Positions 5,185 to 9,921 of a DNA stretch of 9,921 bases are shown here, piece after piece. A program made the translations under genes and the position numbers. This stretch comes from Flavobacteriales bacterium (GTDB taxonomy: Bacteria > Bacteroidota > Bacteroidia > Flavobacteriales_D > Sanyastnellaceae). The notes beneath the pieces were generated by a model. That model did no database searches, was not told where the DNA came from, and worked only from the letters and a program-made list of their open reading frames with translations. Location: the NCBI GenBank assembly GCA_027488055.1, contig JAIYCK010000090.1, positions 1 to 9,921 on the forward strand. The letters run 5' to 3'. The first letter of the stretch is position 1. Each line of letters begins with the position of its first letter.

Positions 5185-7587
5185 TTACAATTCAATGATC
5201 AAACCTATCCCCGGCAAAATAGTGCCAGTGGAATTATCAATGAAAAGTGGGAGATACTGATTGCTGTTGTTTGGATCAACAATGGGTTGGCCCTGTGCGT
5301 CGCGTTGTACATCCAGAGTCGGCTTCAATGGAGAGGTTTGTCCAAAAACATTTTGTATATCAAGAAACAAATCAAGGGACCATTTGGGGAAATACCATTT
5401 TTTGTCTACCCGCACATCCAATTGCTGAAAGGCCTGAATGCGTTCAGAATTAATGCGCGACCAATCGGGCTGAGCGATTCGAAGGGCATTCCAATTGCTG
5501 ATGAGCATCGACTCATTGACCAAGTCGGGCGTATATGGCAATCCTCCTGACAAGCGATAGACTCCTCCAATTTCCCAGTTTTTGCCGAATTTTTTGCCCA
5601 AAGTCATGCTCAACAAATGACCACTGTCCCAGCTGGATGGGGCATATTTTCCTTCGCTATTATTAAATTCACTGCGCACCAAGGTGTAGGCTACGATTCC
5701 ATAAAATCCTTTGAATAATTTTTGCTGATACAAAAACTCCATTCCATAACTGCGACCTTCACCATCGCTGCTCAAGGCTTCATTGCCCACCGTGCCGAAA
5801 TCTGCACCTAGGTTGGCGAGGCTGATGCCCTTGCTGATGCTCAAAGGATATTGGCTGTAGTTTTTGTAGAATCCTTCTACGGAGATGGTGCTATTGCGTT
5901 TGTCCCAATTGTATTGCACGCCGGCCACTGCTTGATCACAGCGAATGTATTGCATGTTTGTGTTCACAAGCTTGCCATCGACCGCATATCCCAATGCGAG
6001 ATAGGTGGGTTGCTGGTAATAAATGCCAGTGCTTGCATTGAAGCTCCATTGCGGAGCAAAGTTGTATTTGAGTGCGATCCGAGGGGAGAGTTGATCAATC
6101 GGATTGGACATGGAAGGGCTTACGTCATTTGCATCTGCGCGCAACCCAAACGATACCACAAGTCGTTCTTGCAGCCAGGCTCGACTTGATTGCAAGAAGA
6201 AGCCATATTTATGCATGGCATAGGCACTCGAAAAATTGATGCGCACCGTGGTATCCAAACTATAGATGTACTCGTCGAAGGATGAGCGATTATCGAAGAG
6301 TGCTCTTTCGTAACTTACACCATACAATAACTTCATTTTTTTGAGACCAAAAACTTTGTTCTCCAAACGGATTTTATATTCCTGTTCAGAACTCTCATAG
6401 TCAAACGTTCTGGGGAGTGAAACGTCGTTATTCTGATACTTAAATGCTTCATTTTGGAGCATGTTGCGACTAGCTACCAGTGTCCAGCGACTCTTGTCGC
6501 GGTAATGATCCCATTTGGCGCCGAAAGTATAATTCCATTGGTTATTTTGAGCAAGGTTGTCCAAAAGATATTTATTACTCAAAAAGTCATCGGAGGCTGT
6601 GTCATCCGCAATTTTCAAGTTGAGTTCGAAGGTGTCATAAGCGCCGAGCGAAATAATAGTCAGCTGATTTTTGTCGTTGATGTCGCACTTCCACTTGAGA
6701 TTATAGTCATTGTAGGTGGGTAAGAAGGGCAAGCCCAATACACTGAACAGGCCTTGTAAGTAGCTTCTACGCGCGCTGACTACGATGCCGGATTTTTTGC
6801 CAGTTGGTCCTTCTACCGTAATACCGAGGTCGCTGGTTCCAACGACTGCGTTGGAGGTGAATTTATCGCGGCGTGGATTCTTAAATCCAAACTCCATGAC
6901 GCTGCTGAGGGCATTGCCTCTTGCGGCCGGAAATGCACCACTATAAAATTCGACTTCTTCCACCAAATCCACATTGATCAAGCCGACAGGTCCACCGCTT
7001 GCGCCTTGTGTAGCGAAGTGATTGATGTTTGGAATCTCGATGCCATCGATGTAAAAGCGATTTTCGTTGGCTGCACCACCACGTATGATAATATCGTTGC
7101 GAAAGCTTGGGATGGCAGCTACACCTGGTAGGGTGCGGATGGCGCGCGAAATATCTCTATTGCCTCCTGGGTTGCGTTTGATTTCGTTGGATCCGATGGT
7201 GCGGATGGAAACAGGCGATTCTTCGGCATTGCTTATAGAGGTTCCTCTGATTTCAATGGTTGCTGTTTCTACTGCATTTTCTTCTAGCTCAAAGGTGAGG
7301 GAAGCGGAACGGTCGAAACTCACTTCGACTTCATAGATGACTTTAGTTTGATAGCCTACAAAGCTGCATTGGACATTGTACAGTCCAGGAGTCAGACCTT
7401 TGATGACGAATTTACCATCCAGATCGGTAGCCGCACCAATATTTGAGTTCTGGACAGTGATGGTCGCTCCCACGATGGTTTCGTTGCTGTTTTTGGACGT
7501 CACTGTGCCTGTAATGGCAATGGATCCTTGGGCTACAGCCATCTCAACGCAGAGGGCAGCAATAAGAAAGAGGAGTGATTTATGCAT
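5185..7587 (-). CDS. TonB-dependent outer-membrane receptor with N-terminal carboxypeptidase-like domain
   Basis: An 800-residue protein with a signal peptide ending AVA|Q at about residue 19. Residues about 22-110 form the carboxypeptidase-regulatory-like beta-sandwich common in Bacteroidota receptors (ITGTVTSKNSNETIVGATI, TDLDGKFVIKGLTPGLYNV, FVGYQTK). The plug follows at about 115-240, with ISRAIRTLPGVA, IIIRGGAANENRFYIDGIEI, and VEEVEFYSGAFPAARGNALSSV. The rest is a barrel, ending in LPGIGLIIEL, close to the usual PGLGLI(V/F)EF terminus. The length suits a complete receptor of the smaller non-SusC kind; no SusD partner is nearby, so glycan uptake through a Sus pair is not supported. It imports an unknown ligand using TonB energy. 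It is divergent from the T9SS cargo gene over 94 bases, which hints at shared regulation but does not prove a joint function. Confidence 0.93.
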   Translation of the reverse strand: MHKSLLFLIAALCVEMAVAQGSIAITGTVTSKNSNETIVGATITVQNSNIGAATDLDGKFVIKGLTPGLYNVQCSFVGYQTKVIYEVEVSFDRSASLTFELEENAVETATIEIRGTSISNAEESPVSIRTIGSNEIKRNPGGNRDISRAIRTLPGVAAIPSFRNDIIIRGGAANENRFYIDGIEIPNINHFATQGASGGPVGLINVDLVEEVEFYSGAFPAARGNALSSVMEFGFKNPRRDKFTSNAVVGTSDLGITVEGPTGKKSGIVVSARRSYLQGLFSVLGLPFLPTYNDYNLKWKCDINDKNQLTIISLGAYDTFELNLKIADDTASDDFLSNKYLLDNLAQNNQWNYTFGAKWDHYRDKSRWTLVASRNMLQNEAFKYQNNDVSLPRTFDYESSEQEYKIRLENKVFGLKKMKLLYGVSYERALFDNRSSFDEYIYSLDTTVRINFSSAYAMHKYGFFLQSSRAWLQERLVVSFGLRADANDVSPSMSNPIDQLSPRIALKYNFAPQWSFNASTGIYYQQPTYLALGYAVDGKLVNTNMQYIRCDQAVAGVQYNWDKRNSTISVEGFYKNYSQYPLSISKGISLANLGADFGTVGNEALSSDGEGRSYGMEFLYQQKLFKGFYGIVAYTLVRSEFNNSEGKYAPSSWDSGHLLSMTLGKKFGKNWEIGGVYRLSGGLPYTPDLVNESMLISNWNALRIAQPDWSRINSERIQAFQQLDVRVDKKWYFPKWSLDLFLDIQNVFGQTSPLKPTLDVQRDAQGQPIVDPNNSNQYLPLFIDNSTGTILPGIGLIIEL

Positions 7588-7594
7588 ACGGCTG

Positions 7595-7627
7595 TAAAAC
7601 TAATATAAACGTGAAATGTTCATCAAA
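7595..7627 (-). promoter_or_regulatory. Candidate Bacteroidota promoter for the TonB-dependent receptor
   Basis: On the minus strand TTTG (7627-7624) is followed after 21 bases by TAGTTTTA (7602-7595), which matches 7 of 8 positions of the TAnnTTTG -7 element. The 21-base spacing fits the known 17-23 range. The -7 box ends only 7 bases before the ATG at 7587, so the transcript would be leaderless or nearly so; this is the weak point of the call. Confidence 0.35.
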
Positions 7628-7636
7628 GCAGTTTTT

Positions 7637-7664
7637 TTTGGAGGGTAGCAAGTGGGTACCTTTA
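7637..7664 (+). promoter_or_regulatory. Candidate promoter for the T9SS cargo gene
   Basis: TTTG (7637-7640, end of an eight-T run) is followed after 16 bases by TACCTTTA (7657-7664), 7 of 8 matches to TAnnTTTG. The spacing is one base shorter than the usual range. The -7 box lies between the GTG at 7652 and the ATG at 7682, which would place the transcript start after the GTG and argues for the ATG as the true start. Confidence 0.3.
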
Positions 7665-7681
7665 CTGATAAAAATAGGAAT

Positions 7682-9859
7682 ATGAAATGGATTTATATGC
7701 TGACTTTGAGCCTCTTCTGGACGCAAGTAGATGCGCAAACGAATCTTGCAGCCTATCTCGGAAACGAGGGTGATGAAACATTGTATGATGCATTGCAGCT
7801 ATCTGATGGAAGTATCCTAGCAGTGGGTTATACAGACCAATTGGATTGGTTGCAATTGGATGTTGTTCCTCAGGTATTAACTTACTCAGGAGCAATTCCC
7901 AATGGATTAGGCACCAATCGCTATGGAATGATCTTGCACCTGACGTCCGATTTGAGTGCGGTGCTCCATGCATTGGTCATGCCACAAGGCGCGGTAGAGG
8001 ATGTGCGTTTTATCAAAACCAACGCAATGCCTTTTCAAACCACGCAAGATCTATATATCTCGTGCACCACTGCGGACACCTATGACAATGATGGTGGATA
8101 TATCATTGCCAAGCTCAATGGCAATTTTGTGAACCAAGTGCCTACGGGTTTGGAATGGCAACGGATTGTTTGGGCCGAATCGTATGCACAACAGAACCAC
8201 CCATGGGATGTGACCTCCGATGGGAGAGTTTACTATGTGAGTGGCGCTGCGCACGGCTATGATTGGAGTGCGCTGTATTGTTTGGATGCCGCGGGCAATC
8301 GCATGACGGTTGAGCATTGGCGCACGCATTGGTTGGTGGAAGGCGGCGAGTGGCGCGGAACACCCGCCTCGTCCTATCCAGATGGAATTGAAGCAATCGC
8401 GTATAGCGGAATCGCATTGAAAATTTGGGGACGCTGTGAACTACGCTCGTGGTCACAATCTGAATTCGACAGCATCGAACCTGATGGCAACGGAGGACTT
8501 AAGAAGGGGCATTGGCCTGCCGATTTTTTGTTCAGTGGTCCATGTGACCCGAATGATCCTTCGGCAGATGGTCCTGGCTACAATGGCTACTCTGCCGAGG
8601 CTTGTTGTCCCGTGTGGGGCGCTAGTAGCATTGTGGTGGATCGTTCCAATAATCACATGTATTTGGGTATGAATTTCAAATCGTATAGCCAGCCAGCGGA
8701 TTCGCCTGATTTTGAGCCGGCAGTCATTGCGTTTGACGATGAAGGCGCTATGCAGTGGTGGTCACGATTGTATCATGAAATTACGCCTGCGGGTGATACC
8801 GTTTATTCCTTGCCCGATCAATACATCGATGCATTGGCCATCGATTATACCCATCAACAATTGGTCGTGGCTGCGCGCGCCCATGGCAACAATACAGAGA
8901 ACTTGTGGGAGGGCGACGAGATTGATGCCAATCCTGCTGCATATGGTTTTCAGAATCGATTTACGGGCACTAATGGGAACATCCACCAATCATGGCTTGG
9001 CAAATTGAGACTCAATGATGGGACTTTGATGCACAGCACTTATGTGGCAGAGTATGCGGAAGCCACCAATGTATTGGGCGCCCCTCTATCGGACCCCAAC
9101 GCGGGCAACTGGCCAGATCCCAATAGCGGCTGGCCCGATTTGAATACCACCTACATCGTCAAAAATAATATTAAGATTTCTACCAATGGAGATGTGCTCA
9201 TGGCAGGTCAAGGCAGACGCACCATGACGACACTCAATGCGTGGCAACAAATGCCGCTTCCACAGGGCAATGCGCAGGGCTGTTGGAATAGCTTCGTAAG
9301 ACTATACGACCACCAATTAACCCATCCAAAATATAGCTCGCTGGTTGTGGGACAATGGGACACACTGACGCAGCAAGGAGGTGACAATATTCGATTGTTC
9401 GGTTTATGCAAAACGCAACAAGGAGTTATTGCCGTAGGGAGGCACATGGCCAATGCAGAAGGAACTTCGCTGGGGATCGACATGCCTGTGAGCAATGTAC
9501 CGGCTTGGGCCAATGATCATGCTCAAGGTGAATCAGCTGTGATCGTGTATTTGCAAACCGATAGCTTGTCCAATAGCGCGGATGGTTTCGTTGCAATAGA
9601 TGAATTCAAAGTTGAAGAACCCAAGATGACGGTGCATCCCAATCCAACCAACTCCATGTTATTTGTCAAAGGGTTGAATGGGACATCACTCAATAAGGCA
9701 GTCCATTATCGGATTTGGGATCAAGTGGGTCGACTGGTGCAAAGTGGCGCATGGCTGGGACAACCGGTGCAGGTCGAAGCATTGTTAGCTGGTTACTACG
9801 TTTTGGAGGTACAGCAAGATGGAGTGACGAGAAAAGCACGCTTTGCCATCATTCGATGA
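7682..9859 (+). CDS. Secreted/surface protein with T9SS type A sorting domain and propeller-like repeats
   Basis: The frame is open from a GTG at 7652, but I place the start at ATG 7682 because it directly gives a signal peptide (MKWIYMLTLSLFW...VDA|Q, cleavage near residue 18) and a promoter-like box overlaps the extra codons. The product is then 725 residues. The C-terminal 75 or so residues are a T9SS type A sorting domain: VHPNPTNSMLFVKG, HYRIWDQVGRLVQSG, LLAGYYVLEVQQDG, and a basic KARFAIIR end. Such proteins cross the outer membrane through the Por machinery, lose this domain, and are anchored to the surface or released. The body contains recurring strand-turn motifs like SDGSILAVGY, NGDVLMAGQG and QGVIAVGRHM, as in beta-propellers. 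No catalytic motif is recognised. A Cys/Pro-rich segment (GPCDPNDPSADGPG...EACCPVW) lies at about residues 286-312. Confidence 0.9.
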   Translation: MKWIYMLTLSLFWTQVDAQTNLAAYLGNEGDETLYDALQLSDGSILAVGYTDQLDWLQLDVVPQVLTYSGAIPNGLGTNRYGMILHLTSDLSAVLHALVMPQGAVEDVRFIKTNAMPFQTTQDLYISCTTADTYDNDGGYIIAKLNGNFVNQVPTGLEWQRIVWAESYAQQNHPWDVTSDGRVYYVSGAAHGYDWSALYCLDAAGNRMTVEHWRTHWLVEGGEWRGTPASSYPDGIEAIAYSGIALKIWGRCELRSWSQSEFDSIEPDGNGGLKKGHWPADFLFSGPCDPNDPSADGPGYNGYSAEACCPVWGASSIVVDRSNNHMYLGMNFKSYSQPADSPDFEPAVIAFDDEGAMQWWSRLYHEITPAGDTVYSLPDQYIDALAIDYTHQQLVVAARAHGNNTENLWEGDEIDANPAAYGFQNRFTGTNGNIHQSWLGKLRLNDGTLMHSTYVAEYAEATNVLGAPLSDPNAGNWPDPNSGWPDLNTTYIVKNNIKISTNGDVLMAGQGRRTMTTLNAWQQMPLPQGNAQGCWNSFVRLYDHQLTHPKYSSLVVGQWDTLTQQGGDNIRLFGLCKTQQGVIAVGRHMANAEGTSLGIDMPVSNVPAWANDHAQGESAVIVYLQTDSLSNSADGFVAIDEFKVEEPKMTVHPNPTNSMLFVKGLNGTSLNKAVHYRIWDQVGRLVQSGAWLGQPVQVEALLAGYYVLEVQQDGVTRKARFAIIR

Positions 9860-9868
9860 GAGTGTTGC

Positions 9869-9921
9869 TCAATGGTGAAGGTACCACACTACTCCGAGCG
9901 TGAGGACGATGATGCAATACA
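9869..9921 (-). CDS. Possible 3' end of a convergent gene encoding a membrane protein (partial)
   Basis: On the minus strand a frame is open from the window edge to a TGA at 9871-9869, giving 16 residues, YCIIVLTLGVVWYLHH. The composition is that of the last half of a transmembrane helix followed by a short polar end. It would converge on the T9SS cargo gene with a 9-base gap. The stretch is so short that an open frame by chance is quite possible; only the hydrophobic pattern favours a gene. Confidence 0.3.
   Translation of the reverse strand, partial: YCIIVLTLGVVWYLHH

Noticed and set aside
5143..5550. 135-codon plus-strand frame opposite the receptor 3' end
   Set aside because: It is antisense to the conserved barrel terminus of the TonB-dependent receptor and shows no recognisable protein features.
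5185..7587. SusC/SusD-type nutrient uptake pair
   Set aside because: The receptor is of the shorter 800-residue kind and no SusD-like lipoprotein lies beside it; the only lipoprotein in the window is a small coiled-coil protein far away.
9860..9899. Possible terminator after the T9SS cargo gene (AGTGT...ACACT)
   Set aside because: A 5-bp stem with a 20-base loop and no T-run is not better than chance.

Overview
The window looks like chromosomal DNA of a Bacteroidota bacterium. The pointers are a protein with a type IX secretion (T9SS) C-terminal sorting domain, a TonB-dependent receptor with an N-terminal carboxypeptidase-regulatory-like domain, a PorT/OMP_b-brl_2-type 'porin family' barrel, signal peptides that repeatedly end in Ala|Gln, no Shine-Dalgarno sites, and promoter-like TTTG / TAnnTTTG elements. 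Nearly every protein is predicted to act in the cell envelope. I see no tRNA, rRNA, CRISPR array, insertion sequence or phage gene.

Layout. Positions 1-237 (+) are the 3' end of a gene that may encode an outer-membrane barrel. It is followed by a strong 27-nt hairpin (271-297) and a non-coding stretch that can fold into one long interrupted hairpin (331-432). On the minus strand, reading right to left from 1705, lies a tight three-gene cluster: a coiled-coil lipoprotein (1265-1705), a 55-residue two-helix membrane protein of the lmo0937/DUF5670 type (1095-1262, too short for ordinary ORF cut-offs) and an outer-membrane porin-family barrel (449-1084). The gaps are 2 and 10 bases, so this is very likely one operon. 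A perfect 20-bp palindrome (1723-1742) sits just upstream of its first codon and is the best operator candidate in the window.

Next, also on the minus strand, is a 975-residue AsmA-like protein (1951-4878) with a long Ala/Lys/Glu coiled-coil tail and a textbook intrinsic terminator (1897-1927). A 306-bp gap separates it from an 800-residue TonB-dependent receptor (5185-7587, minus). The receptor is transcribed divergently from a T9SS cargo protein (7682-9859, plus) across a 94-bp shared promoter region. The last 53 bases may hold the 3' end of a convergent minus-strand gene.

Together the genes suggest an envelope-maintenance and stress neighbourhood (lipoprotein, small membrane protein, outer-membrane barrel, AsmA-like protein) next to a divergent pair made of a surface/secreted protein and an outer-membrane receptor. 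I found no clear new defence or mobile system. The items most worth a second look are the short lmo0937-type gene with its operon and palindrome, the coiled-coil tail on the AsmA-like protein, the propeller-like repeats in the T9SS cargo, and the foldable region at 331-432.
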